NCBI GenBank assembly: GCA_030156305.1
Contig: JASGMZ010000005.1
Span: forward strand, 1-32,747
Origin: Bacteroidales bacterium
GTDB lineage: Bacteria > Bacteroidota > Bacteroidia > Bacteroidales > UBA12077
Direction: 5' to 3'
Length of the DNA stretch: 32,747 nucleotides
Below the pieces are notes generated by a model. The model ran no database searches, was not told the origin of the DNA, and saw only the letters and a program-made list of their open reading frames with translations. A program made the translations under genes and the position numbers. Positions 17,014-26,210 of the stretch are shown here, in pieces; the first letter of the stretch is position 1, and every line of letters begins with the position of its first letter.

Positions 17014-17766
17014 TTAATCTTTTTTTATAAGGGATAATGCTTTTTGTAAATCTTCCGGGGTATCTATTCCTAATGAATCGAAATGGGTTTTTGCTAACTT
17101 GATGGTATATCCGTTTTCAATCCAACGGTTTTGCTCCAACGATTCTGCTATCTCCAGTTTCGATCTTTCCAGCAGGGTAATTTTTGATAAAACAGAAGTT
17201 TTATAGGCATACATCCCAATATGTCGATAAAAGTCGAAAGATTTTAACCAGTGCTCTTTTTCTTTATTACGAACATATGGAATTGGTGAGCGGCTAAAAT
17301 AGATCGCATTCATTTGGTAATCAAAAATTACCTTAGGTTTGTTGGGATTAAAAATATCCTCCGGATTAGTAATCTTTTTTATTAAAGTAGCTATTTCAGT
17401 TTCATCAGAGGTAAAACAATTTATTAATTCTTTAATCTGCGCAGGCTCAATAAAAGGTTCATCACCTTGTATATTTATCACAACATCAAAAGGTGTATTT
17501 AATTTTTTTTGAATGATCTTAATAGCTTCAGCAAGCCTGTCTGTACCACTTTTGTGATCTTTAGAAGTGATTACATATTGTCCTCCAAACTGTTTTATTT
17601 CATTGGCAATTCTTTCATCATCTGTGGCAACATAAACATAATCGAGTGCTTTTTTTGCCTGTTCGTAAACTCTGTTTATCATGCTTTTACCATGGATGTT
17701 AACCAGCGGTTTTCCGGGAAATCGGCTCGACTCATATCGCGAAGGAATAATTCCTATAAATTTCAT
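17014..17766 (-). CDS. kdsB: 3-deoxy-manno-octulosonate cytidylyltransferase (CMP-Kdo synthetase)
   Basis: This enzyme activates Kdo with CTP to give CMP-Kdo for the inner core of lipopolysaccharide. The 250 residues match the family length. Landmarks are the nucleotide-binding N-terminus FIGIIPSRYESSRFPGKPL, YVATDDERI, TSKDHKSGTDRLAEA, VVINIQGDEPFIEP and the C-terminal region HIGMYAYKTSVL with LEIAESLEQNRWIENGY. It is the first gene of a two-gene minus-strand unit with a GNAT gene. A -7 box lies upstream at 17798-17805. Confidence 0.96.
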   Translation of the reverse strand: MKFIGIIPSRYESSRFPGKPLVNIHGKSMINRVYEQAKKALDYVYVATDDERIANEIKQFGGQYVITSKDHKSGTDRLAEAIKIIQKKLNTPFDVVINIQGDEPFIEPAQIKELINCFTSDETEIATLIKKITNPEDIFNPNKPKVIFDYQMNAIYFSRSPIPYVRNKEKEHWLKSFDFYRHIGMYAYKTSVLSKITLLERSKLEIAESLEQNRWIENGYTIKLAKTHFDSLGIDTPEDLQKALSLIKKD

Positions 17767-17797
17767 GAATACTTTAATGTTTTAAGTAATTTTAGTA

Positions 17798-17830
17798 CAA
17801 ATGTATATATTATGACTTAATGACAGCAAA
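17798..17830 (-). promoter_or_regulatory. Promoter of kdsB
   Basis: On the minus strand TTTG (17827-17830) precedes TACATTTG (17798-17805) by 21 bp, matching the Bacteroidota -33/-7 pattern. It lies about 31 nt before the kdsB ATG. Confidence 0.6.
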
Positions 17831-17878
17831 TTTTGGGTAAAAATTGATTAAAATTAAACAAAAACAGATATAAAATTG

Positions 17879-17886
17879 TAATTTTG
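17879..17886 (+). promoter_or_regulatory. -7 box for the sigma-54 activator cluster
   Basis: TAATTTTG matches TAnnTTTG 34 nt before the ATG at 17921. No clear -33 element is visible at normal spacing. It would drive the activator, lptE, the TPR-like gene and secG. Confidence 0.5.
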
Positions 17887-17920
17887 TCATATAAAATGAT
17901 AAGATAAAATTTATATCGTA

Positions 17921-19150
17921 ATGGATATTCAAAAAATAAAGCAACGGTTTGGTATTATTGGCAATTCGATAACCCTAAACCGGGCCATTGATATTGCTGC
18001 CCAGGTTGCACCCACTGATCTTTCGGTTTTAATATCAGGCGAAAGCGGTACAGGGAAAGAGGCTTTTCCCCAAATTATTCATCATTTTAGCGCACGGAAG
18101 CATGGCAAATATATTCCCGTAAATTGCGGTGCAATACCCGAAGGAACCATTGATTCAGAGTTGTTTGGACACGAAAAGGGATCCTTTACCGGTGCGCATG
18201 AAACGCGTAAAGGGTATTTTGAGGTTGCAGATCAAGGAACCATCTTTCTCGACGAAGTGGCAGAATTGCCTCTATCTACTCAGGTGAGGTTGCTCAGAGT
18301 ACTCGAAAGTGGTGAATTCCTCAGGGTAGGATCGTCGAAAGTGCAAAAAACTAATGTTCGCGTAATTGCCGCAACAAATATTGATCTTGTTAAAGCTATT
18401 GAAGAGAATAAGTTTAGAGAAGATCTTTATTACAGGTTAAATACTGTTCCAATTTCAATACCGCCGTTGCGAGAGCGAGGTGATGATATCTATTTATTAT
18501 TCCGAAAATTTGCAACAGATTTTGCCGAACGTTACCGTATGCCTCAGATAAGCCTTGATGATGAGGCAAAGGCAATGCTTGAAAATTACCAATGGCCTGG
18601 AAACGTGCGACAATTGAAAAATATTACCGAACAATTGTCCGTTATCGAAAAGGATAGAATTGTATCTGCCGATGTTTTAAAAAGATATTTGCCTGATTAT
18701 TATCCGAATAAATTACCCGCGCTTTATAATAAAAGCGATTTAATTGATGAAAAAACATCTGCTTCTGAGCGAGAGATTCTTTATAAAATCTTGTTTGATA
18801 TGAAGCATGATTTAAATAATTTGAAGAAGTTAGTTCATGAAATTATTGAAAAAGGGGATCATGTTGAAGAGCTTAAGCATGCCGATCAGCTTATTCAAAA
18901 TTATAATCAGGAAACATCATCGGTAATAAACACTATAGATCGACAAAATAAAGATTTTAGTAAAAACAATGTTCCAAATATTGAAGATACCGAAGAGTTT
19001 GTAGAAGAGTCATTATCACTGGAAGATAAGGAAATTGAGCTTATTAGGAAAGCACTTGACAAGCATAATGGGAAAAGAAAATATGCTGCACAGGAGTTGG
19101 GAATTTCCGAACGAACCCTTTATCGAAAAATTAAAGAATACGATATTTAG
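17921..19150 (+). CDS. Sigma-54-dependent transcriptional activator (AAA+ and Fis-type HTH, no receiver domain)
   Basis: This is a 409-residue bacterial enhancer-binding protein. The AAA+ domain begins almost at the N-terminus: Walker A GESGTGKE (40-47), the sigma-54 contact loop GSFTGA (87-92), Walker B IFLDEV (108-113), and RLNTVPISIPPLRERGDDI as the sensor region. After WPGNVRQLKN comes a linker of about 120 residues rich in charged helices, then a Fis-type helix-turn-helix at the C-terminus (KRKYAAQELGISERTLYRKIKEY). There is no receiver, PAS or GAF input domain, so activity is probably controlled by level or by a partner. It begins a run of same-strand genes ending in secG. I saw no convincing -24/-12 site in the window, so its targets are unknown. 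Confidence 0.94.
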   Translation: MDIQKIKQRFGIIGNSITLNRAIDIAAQVAPTDLSVLISGESGTGKEAFPQIIHHFSARKHGKYIPVNCGAIPEGTIDSELFGHEKGSFTGAHETRKGYFEVADQGTIFLDEVAELPLSTQVRLLRVLESGEFLRVGSSKVQKTNVRVIAATNIDLVKAIEENKFREDLYYRLNTVPISIPPLRERGDDIYLLFRKFATDFAERYRMPQISLDDEAKAMLENYQWPGNVRQLKNITEQLSVIEKDRIVSADVLKRYLPDYYPNKLPALYNKSDLIDEKTSASEREILYKILFDMKHDLNNLKKLVHEIIEKGDHVEELKHADQLIQNYNQETSSVINTIDRQNKDFSKNNVPNIEDTEEFVEESLSLEDKEIELIRKALDKHNGKRKYAAQELGISERTLYRKIKEYDI

Positions 19151-19172
19151 TTAGATGCAAATTTGCAACAAC

Positions 19173-19676
19173 ATGAAAAAAATAATTTTTAGTATAATTA
19201 TCTTAAGTGCCACTATTCAATCCTGTACGGTTAGTTATACACTTTCAGGAGCATCCATTGCTCCAGAAGTAAAAACGGTATCTGTGCAATATTTTACTAA
19301 CAGGGCTCCGTTAGCCATGTCAAATATTGGACAGTATATAACAGACGAACTAAAAGATAAGTTTAAGTCTCAAACATCATTAACGTTGGTAAACGATGTG
19401 GGCCATTTAAATTTCGAAGGTGAAATTACTCAATATGATACAAAACCCATGGCTATTGTAGGTGATGAGACCGCAGCTCAAAACAGGCTTTCGGTTACTG
19501 TACACGTAAAGTTTACCAATGAAATCGAACCCAAATATAATTTTGATTCAGACTTTACTAGGTACGCAGATTATGACAGTAATTTAGATTTGGCTCAGGT
19601 TGAACAGGAGCTTATGGAGGAAATTGTAGAACAGCTTATAGATGATATATTTAATAAATCGGTTGTAAACTGGTAA
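19173..19676 (+). CDS. lptE: LptE-like LPS-assembly lipoprotein
   Basis: This outer-membrane lipoprotein is expected to plug LptD and help place lipopolysaccharide in the outer leaflet. From the MKKIIF start it has 167 residues; the ORF track begins six codons earlier at an ATG (19155) and both are possible, but MKK gives the cleaner lipoprotein signal. The lipobox is TIQSC. The mature part begins TVSYTLSGASIAPEVKTVSVQYFTN, typical of Bacteroidota LptE, followed by LTLVNDVGHLNFEGEITQYD and a helical C-terminus. It sits right after the sigma-54 activator stop and 15 nt before the TPR-like gene, an order I recognise from other Bacteroidota. The symbol is inferred from family and context. Confidence 0.82.
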   Translation: MKKIIFSIIILSATIQSCTVSYTLSGASIAPEVKTVSVQYFTNRAPLAMSNIGQYITDELKDKFKSQTSLTLVNDVGHLNFEGEITQYDTKPMAIVGDETAAQNRLSVTVHVKFTNEIEPKYNFDSDFTRYADYDSNLDLAQVEQELMEEIVEQLIDDIFNKSVVNW

Positions 19677-19691
19677 GTAAAGGAAATTTTA

Positions 19692-20750
19692 ATGAATTTT
19701 TCAGATTTCTACATAAATATAGATGATTTAGCTAAACTTAAAAATGCTAATATTAGTACATTGCAGAAGCTTATGAAGGAGCATCCGTATTTTCAGGCAA
19801 CTCATGTATTATTGCTATTAGCTATGAAGCTTCAAAATAATCCACAATTTGACAATCAGCTTGCATTTTCATCTATCTATGTCCCCAACAGAGATTTGTT
19901 ATATAATTTATTAAATAAAAAATTTTTTGAAAAAGAAGTTCAATCCACACAATCAGTTGATAACAAGCCTGATGCAGAAGTTGAACAAAAGGAGCAGAAA
20001 GTAAATGATATAAAAAAAGATTTACCATCCAAAGAACCTGATAGTAAACTTTTAAAAAATAAAAATGTCCGACGAAAAATTAAAGACAGCATTGAAGGGA
20101 TGGGGGAAAATATTTCCGAAACGCTTTTAAGCCAAATAGAATTTTCGGAAGTTAAAGATGGGGATGAATTACAATATCCACCAGAAATTTATTTTATTGA
20201 CGATGAACGTACCGGAAAGAATAATGTGATAACCATTGATGCCCGCCCGGGAAAAATTTTCGAATCACAAAAAAAAGATATTTTTCAAATCGATGAATCG
20301 GAAGAAATTTCTGAAATAGAACATAAATCAACGGGTAAAAAAATAAAAGCAACTAAAGAAAATAAGTCTAAACATAAAACAAAGGGAGATAACAACGGGA
20401 GTGACTCAAAAATTGAAAAAGTTAAAAACTTTGAATATTTTGATATCAATAATTATGCAGATGATGATATCATTGAAAATGCGGATGACAATGATTTAAT
20501 TGCCAGATTTATTGCCGAAAAGCCGCGAATTAAGCCAAAAGAAGTAACTGATCATCAAAAAGATATTTCCCGGGAAAGCACAAAGGAAGATGATGATCTT
20601 TTAACCGAAACATTAATAAAAGTTTATATTGCACAGGGTTATATTGAAAAGGCAATTAAATCTTATGAAAAATTAAGTTTGAAATATCCGGAAAAAAGTA
20701 CTTACTTTGCAAATCAAATAAAAGAATTAAAAGAACAATTAAATAAATAG
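19692..20750 (+). CDS. Hypothetical protein with C-terminal TPR-like helices
   Basis: This 352-residue protein has no signal peptide. The N-terminal 85 residues are helical (ISTLQKLMKEHPYFQATHVLLLLAMKLQ). A long middle part (about 90-290) is low-complexity, charged and K/E/D-rich, probably disordered. The last 50 residues form a TPR-like pair, LTETLIKVYIAQGYIEKAIKSYEKLSLKYPEKS. It lies between lptE (15 nt) and secG (4 nt), a conserved position in Bacteroidota, which hints at an envelope or secretion role, but no function can be assigned. It is clearly a real gene from the ORF length and tight spacing. Confidence 0.75.
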   Translation: MNFSDFYINIDDLAKLKNANISTLQKLMKEHPYFQATHVLLLLAMKLQNNPQFDNQLAFSSIYVPNRDLLYNLLNKKFFEKEVQSTQSVDNKPDAEVEQKEQKVNDIKKDLPSKEPDSKLLKNKNVRRKIKDSIEGMGENISETLLSQIEFSEVKDGDELQYPPEIYFIDDERTGKNNVITIDARPGKIFESQKKDIFQIDESEEISEIEHKSTGKKIKATKENKSKHKTKGDNNGSDSKIEKVKNFEYFDINNYADDDIIENADDNDLIARFIAEKPRIKPKEVTDHQKDISRESTKEDDDLLTETLIKVYIAQGYIEKAIKSYEKLSLKYPEKSTYFANQIKELKEQLNK

Positions 20751-20754
20751 TGAT

Positions 20755-21102
20755 ATGTATACCTTAATTTCAGTTTTAATCATTATTGCGAGTATATTAC
20801 TAATATTAATTGTATTGGTTCAAAACTCAAAAGGGGGAGGTTTAGCATCGAATTTTTCAGGATCAAACCAGGTGATGGGAGTGAAGAAAACAACCGATTT
20901 TTTGGAAAAAGCAACATGGACACTTGCTGTTAGCCTTATGGTATTTAGTGTGATAGCAAGCATGACTATTCCAAGAGGAACAACCGAAGAAAAATCAAGA
21001 ATTGAGCAACAAGTAAATAATGCTGTTGATCCTACACAGATGCCTCAATTCCCAACTTCTATACCCGAAGAAGATGCTCCCGGAAATGGAGAAGGAGAAT
21101 AA
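20755..21102 (+). CDS. secG: Preprotein translocase subunit SecG
   Basis: This 115-residue small inner-membrane subunit of the SecYEG channel has two membrane segments (about 2-20 and 56-73) separated by the family signature QNSKGGGLASNFSGSNQVMG. The C-terminal tail of about 40 residues is acidic and proline-rich. It is 4 nt after the TPR-like gene and is followed by a clear terminator, so it closes the unit begun by the sigma-54 activator. Confidence 0.94.
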   Translation: MYTLISVLIIIASILLILIVLVQNSKGGGLASNFSGSNQVMGVKKTTDFLEKATWTLAVSLMVFSVIASMTIPRGTTEEKSRIEQQVNNAVDPTQMPQFPTSIPEEDAPGNGEGE

Positions 21103-21123
21103 AAAATTATTGAATAAAAAATG

Positions 21124-21158
21124 AAATGTCAGTCTGTCAGTTAGGCTGACATTTTTTT
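21124..21158 (+). terminator. Intrinsic terminator after secG
   Basis: AAATGTCAGTC pairs with GGCTGACATTT (11 bp including one G-U) and is followed by a T run. It separates the secG unit from groES. Confidence 0.85.
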
Positions 21159-21165
21159 ATCTTTG
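21158..21165 (+). promoter_or_regulatory. Candidate -7 box for groESL
   Basis: TATCTTTG, a perfect TAnnTTTG, starts in the T-tract of the secG terminator. It would give a 5' leader of about 200 nt before groES. No -33 TTTG is visible at normal spacing, and a second weaker candidate (TATTTG near 21279-21284) is closer to the gene. Confidence 0.4.
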
Positions 21166-21335
21166 TGCATTCCATAAGAGTTGTGTTTAATAAATAGTAA
21201 CCCAGCACTTTAATGTTTTTTAAGGAGAAAAGGATTATTTTACCCTTGTTTGAATTGTCAGTTTAAGAGATTAAACACTATTTGGCACAAAATATGAATA
21301 GATGGTTATCGTGAAAATAAAAATAAGTTTAACCC

Positions 21336-21353
21336 GTCTGCCGATAAGCAGAC
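21336..21353. repeat. Small hairpin in the groES leader
   Basis: GTCTGC-CGATAA-GCAGAC forms a 6-bp stem 19 nt before the groES ATG. The bases resemble the CCTGTC/GGCAG hairpins of the repeat cluster at 94-278, so it may be a related fragment. It could affect groES translation. Confidence 0.45.
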
Positions 21354-21371
21354 AATAAATATTTAAAAAAG

Positions 21372-21650
21372 ATGTCAGAATTTAAGTATAAACCATTAAA
21401 AGATCGAGTTTTAGTAGAGCCAGCTAAGGCTGAAGAAAAAACTGCCAGTGGAATCATTATTCCTGATTCTGCAAAAGAAAAACCACAAAAAGGGACTGTT
21501 ATTGCTGTTGGCGAAGGAAAAAAAGATGAGCCAATGACATTAAAAGCAGGCGATGTGGTTATTTATGGCAAATATTCCGGAACAGAAATAAATGTAGATG
21601 GAACGGATTATTTAATTATGCGTGAAGATGACATTTTATTAAAAGAGTAA
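21372..21650 (+). CDS. groES: Co-chaperonin GroES
   Basis: This 92-residue, 10-kDa lid of the GroEL chamber starts [39 protein letters not shown], containing the PLKDRVLV signature and the mobile loop. It ends with [26 protein letters not shown]. The length is close to the usual 90-97. groEL follows after 35 nt in the same unit. No CIRCE operator is seen upstream, so HrcA control is not supported. Confidence 0.97.
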   Translation: MSEFKYKPLKDRVLVEPAKAEEKTASGIIIPDSAKEKPQKGTVIAVGEGKKDEPMTLKAGDVVIYGKYSGTEINVDGTDYLIMREDDILLKE

Positions 21651-21673
21651 AATTATTTAAGTAATCAATTTAA

Positions 21674-23323
<1,650 letters not shown>

Positions 23324-23337
23324 TCAATCATCAATCG

Positions 23338-23351
23338 CTGCCGTAAGGCAG
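23338..23351. repeat. Small hairpin after groL
   Basis: CTGCC-GTAA-GGCAG is a 5-bp stem with a 4-base loop 15 nt after the stop. It resembles the CTGCC/GGCAG hairpins at 149-162 and may be a fragment of the same repeat family. Confidence 0.35.
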
Positions 23352-23369
23352 AAAATCTAATATAATTTC

Positions 23370-23406
23370 AACCCTTTGTTGCTTTTTGCACAAAGGGTTT
23401 TTTTTA
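23370..23406 (+). terminator. Intrinsic terminator after groL
   Basis: AACCCTTTGT pairs with ACAAAGGGTT (10 bp, with GC/GC extending it past a bulge), followed by a long T run. It ends the groES-groL unit. Confidence 0.88.
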
Positions 23407-23499
23407 TTTTTTTGTAATGATTTTCGGCAACTAAAAAAGCAGATGTACTTTATGGTCAAAAAAAAGATGCTATTATAACTACAAATTGAGCTTTATTCT

Positions 23500-23562
23500 T
23501 ATTTTTGATACGGAATCAAACAATAATAAATCGTTTGGTATGTTTTTCGTAGTAAATACCAA
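23500..23562 (+). promoter_or_regulatory. Promoter -7 box and leader hairpin of the DUF4412-like gene
   Basis: TATTTTTG at 23500-23507 matches TAnnTTTG. The predicted leader contains TTGGTAT (23535-23541) and ATACCAA (23556-23562), a 7-bp stem ending 6 nt before the ATG at 23569, which could hinder ribosome access. Confidence 0.45.
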
Positions 23563-23568
23563 TAAAAA

Positions 23569-24393
23569 ATGAAGCCAATGAATCGTCAAAAAGTATTTTT
23601 TATTTTTCTTTTTACTTTGTTCTTTAATGTTTCATCTTTTGCAGGATGGGTAATTACCCAAAAAAGTTATGATTCTGACCAGGGTGAAGCATCAGCAATA
23701 ATCGAAACAATTTATATTGAGGATAATATAATGAAAATTGTTCAGGATGATATGATTACCATTTTTAACCTGAACGATGAAACGATTACTCTGATGAACC
23801 CTGAAAAAATGGTTTACTGGAAAGGTACTATTGCTGATTACAAAACCGATATTAAAAAGGCTTTGCAGACGGCTATGGAAGAACAATTAAAAAAAGCATC
23901 TGAAAAACAAAAACCGATGATCCGAAATATGTACCAGGGGATGATGGAAAATATTGATGATCCCTCGAAATTTGCTGGTGAAGAGCCTGAAGAATATCAG
24001 TTGGAAATTGAAAAAACCAATGAAAAGGAGCGAATTGCCGGATATCAGGCCGTCAAATATCAGGTTAAAGTAAATCAACAATTAAAAGAAGAAGCCTGGT
24101 TATCCGAATCGAATCGTGCCCATAGCGAATTTGATATTCAGAAGTTTTATGCCATTTTTGGCGATTTTGTTAATCAGGCCGCATCGGGAGCTTATTACCA
24201 AAAGGATGAAGAATATATCGAATTTGCTAAATTAGGATTTCCCTTAAAATCCATTAACTACTATGGTGGATACGAATCTGTTAGCGAGGTAACCAACCTT
24301 AAGCAAGAAAATATAGATATCACTGAATTTCAACCACCCGAAGATTACCGGAAAGTTAATCTAACCGAGGTGGGAATCGAAGAACAAGAGTAG
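23569..24393 (+). CDS. Secreted protein, DUF4412-like
   Basis: This 274-residue exported protein has a signal peptide with core VFFIFLFTLFFNVSSFAG. The mature part starts GWVITQKSYDS and continues YIEDNIMKIVQDDMITIFNLNDETITLMNPEKMVYWKG, a pattern of DUF4412-type proteins (a beta-rich periplasmic fold distantly like LolA). The middle is helical and charged (about 85-140). The C-terminal half includes RIAGYQAVKYQVKVNQQLKEEAWLSES and GFPLKSINYYGGYESVSEV. A second ATG at codon 4 (MNRQK) is also possible. It stands alone, with no operon partner. The function is unknown. Confidence 0.7.
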   Translation: MKPMNRQKVFFIFLFTLFFNVSSFAGWVITQKSYDSDQGEASAIIETIYIEDNIMKIVQDDMITIFNLNDETITLMNPEKMVYWKGTIADYKTDIKKALQTAMEEQLKKASEKQKPMIRNMYQGMMENIDDPSKFAGEEPEEYQLEIEKTNEKERIAGYQAVKYQVKVNQQLKEEAWLSESNRAHSEFDIQKFYAIFGDFVNQAASGAYYQKDEEYIEFAKLGFPLKSINYYGGYESVSEVTNLKQENIDITEFQPPEDYRKVNLTEVGIEEQE

Positions 24394-24609
24394 TTTTTTG
24401 AGTTTTTAAATTGTTTTCAATCCTAATTGCTGGCTCAATGGTCCCAAATCTGCCTTAGCAGCTTTAATAGTCGAATATTTTTTAATGGGCATTATCTACT
24501 TTCTGTCTTGAAAAATCACTTAATTTTTTATTTTGATAGTAAACAATTATTATGCTTTTCTACTGCTTAAATTCTTTTATGTACACTTTGTGGGTTAGCA
24601 TCCGCAGAG

Positions 24610-24960
24610 TTACTTTCTTAAAATTTTCTCCAGGGCTTTCCCCCTGGCCAGTTCATCTACCAGCTTGTCCAGATAACGAATCTTCTGCATCAGTTCATCT
24701 TCAATTTCTTCCACCCGGTACCCGCATATTACGCCTTTAATTTTTGAAACATTGGGATTGATAGCCGGAGCCTGTTCGAAAAAAGTTTCCAGATCACTTT
24801 CCTCCGCCAGGTGTTGTTGCAGCGTCTCCTGGTCATATCCTGTAAGCCAGAAGATAATGGCATCTACTTCTTTTTTGGTGCGCCCTTTCTTTTCAACCTT
24901 TTGAATATACAATGGATATATAGTAGCAAAATGGGTTTTGAAAATTTTGGAGTTACTCAT
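24610..24960 (-). CDS. DUF2200 domain-containing protein
   Basis: This small 116-residue cytoplasmic protein shows the conserved opening KIFKTHFATIYPLYIQKVEKKGRTKKEVDAIIFWLTGY, followed by INPNVSKIKGVICGYRVEEIEDELMQKIRYLDKLVDELARG. It is a compact mostly helical family of unknown function found widely in bacteria. It starts 15 nt after the stop of the TPR lipoprotein gene, so the two are likely cotranscribed. Downstream, between this gene and the DUF4412-like gene (24394-24609), I see no gene. Confidence 0.88.
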   Translation of the reverse strand: MSNSKIFKTHFATIYPLYIQKVEKKGRTKKEVDAIIFWLTGYDQETLQQHLAEESDLETFFEQAPAINPNVSKIKGVICGYRVEEIEDELMQKIRYLDKLVDELARGKALEKILRK

Positions 24961-24975
24961 TATACTTTTTTTTTA

Positions 24976-25782
24976 TTATTTATTCCAGAATTCAGCACAT
25001 TTTTCCTGTTCAGCAATTCTTAATATTGAAAAACCTAATTCAATTGCTTTACTAAAGTCTTTACATGCCTGCTCTTTTTCACCTAATTCGTATCGCGCCA
25101 ATCCACGAAGAAAGTAAGCATTTTTATTATTAGGGTCTAATAATATTGCTTTATTACAATCAGAGACAACTCCTTTCAGGTCATTGGGGAATCTGGTTCC
25201 GGCTCTGTTTACGTAAACCCTTGCGTTTGAAGTGTCTGTTAACAGATATTTATCAAAATCTTTTTTTGCCAGTTTGCTCTTGCCTGTGGCTAAATATATC
25301 CTTGCACGGGTTAAATATAATTCTGGTTCTGGTGATTCTGATATTTTATCCTCCAGCGTCTTTAAAAGATCATTGAAATCAGGCCTTGTCCAAAATCCCA
25401 TCGTAGTATTTACCCTTCCGCTACAATCGTCATCAATTAAATCAAAGGATACATAATAGTCTGTTTGATACACCTTGTACTGCCCGTCATCCTGGCACAT
25501 TTGCCCTTCTTTGTCAATAAATTTAATGGTATCTCCTGATAATACATAGTTTGATATAACATCAACCGTTTGGTTATTTCCAAAATCAGCTTCAATGCTA
25601 CCGTTTTCTTTAAAATTAAAACTAATTGGCCCTGTGTGTCCAATCCTTACCCATTTACCATGAATAAGATTTTCAGGTTTTACAACGTTTTGCTCATTTT
25701 GATTATTTTTCTTTGTACTTTGATTGCACCCGGATAAAAATCCGATAGTACAAATTGCTAATAAGATCAATTTTGCTTTCAT
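24976..25782 (-). CDS. Lipoprotein with N-terminal beta domain and C-terminal TPR repeats
   Basis: The ORF track starts at 25827, but the ATG at 25782 gives MKAKLILLAICTIGFLSGC, a clean lipoprotein signal, so this start is chosen (268 residues). After the lipobox the N-terminal part, HGKWVRIGHTGPISFNFKENGSIEADFG, continues as a beta-rich domain of about 110 residues, similar in style to lipocalin-like domains. The C-terminal part has three TPR-like units: PELYLTRARIYLATGKSKLAKKD, ARVYVNRAG and NAYFLRGLARYELGEKEQACKDFSKAIELG. It is probably periplasmic or outer-membrane. It lies upstream of the DUF2200 gene, 15 nt apart. No specific function can be given. Confidence 0.75.
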   Translation of the reverse strand: MKAKLILLAICTIGFLSGCNQSTKKNNQNEQNVVKPENLIHGKWVRIGHTGPISFNFKENGSIEADFGNNQTVDVISNYVLSGDTIKFIDKEGQMCQDDGQYKVYQTDYYVSFDLIDDDCSGRVNTTMGFWTRPDFNDLLKTLEDKISESPEPELYLTRARIYLATGKSKLAKKDFDKYLLTDTSNARVYVNRAGTRFPNDLKGVVSDCNKAILLDPNNKNAYFLRGLARYELGEKEQACKDFSKAIELGFSILRIAEQEKCAEFWNK

Positions 25783-25909
25783 ATCGGTTTTGTTTACTAT
25801 TTGTATTGTTTCATTTTCAATGAGCAATACCTCTTTTTAAACGAAACCTAAAGGTAACTAAAAAAAATGGAAGTACAATTTCATTCAAAACGAAGGGTAA
25901 GGATACTAT

Positions 25910-26177
25910 TGTCCGGCGAGTCGAAAAACAAGCACCGTGAGCGTTAAGAAAAATCTGCTGTTCGAAGCACTGAACGGAGGGAAGTGCAAGTTTAGATTTT
26001 TAGCTCACATCGCGTAGTTTTTCGAGTGAGGCGGGCGCAGCCTTGAATTTCTTTACGTACTTTCTTGTTTCAAGACAAGAAAGTATGTGGGGCATGGGGT
26101 AAAGCGCCTGAAAAAAGAAATCGTTAAATGATAAATAAAACAAGGTTTCAGAATAGATGTAATTTTTTTATCGGACA
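25910..26177. repeat. Structured intergenic repeat with nested stems and long hairpin
   Basis: This fills most of the 428-nt gap between the TPR lipoprotein and the repeat protein. Nested pairs are: TCGAAAAAC (25921-25929) with GTTTTTCGA (26017-26025); GTGAGC (25937-25942) with GCTCAC (26003-26008); AAAAATCT (25949-25956) with AGATTTTT (25994-26001); and GCACT (25967-25971) with AGTGC (25983-25987). A second 14-bp hairpin ACGTACTTTCTTGT-TTCAAG-ACAAGAAAGTATGT follows at 26055-26088. TGTCCG (25910-25915) and CGGACA (26172-26177) bracket the whole. GC content is higher than the flanks. No ORF is credible. It is a repeat or structured RNA; similar-looking sequences occur between genes in other Bacteroidota as far as I recall. 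Confidence 0.75.
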
Positions 26178-26210
26178 GCAGTGAAAAAAATAAATGGTAA
26201 GTACTAATAT

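Noticed and set aside
21279-21305. Sigma-54 (-24/-12) promoter or CIRCE operator before groES
   Set aside because: TGGCAC is present, but no GC element follows at the right distance, and no TTAGCACTC-N9-GAGTGCTAA is found.
24394-24609. Possible gene remnant between the DUF4412-like and DUF2200 genes
   Set aside because: AT-rich, with stops in all frames and no recognisable motif or hairpin.
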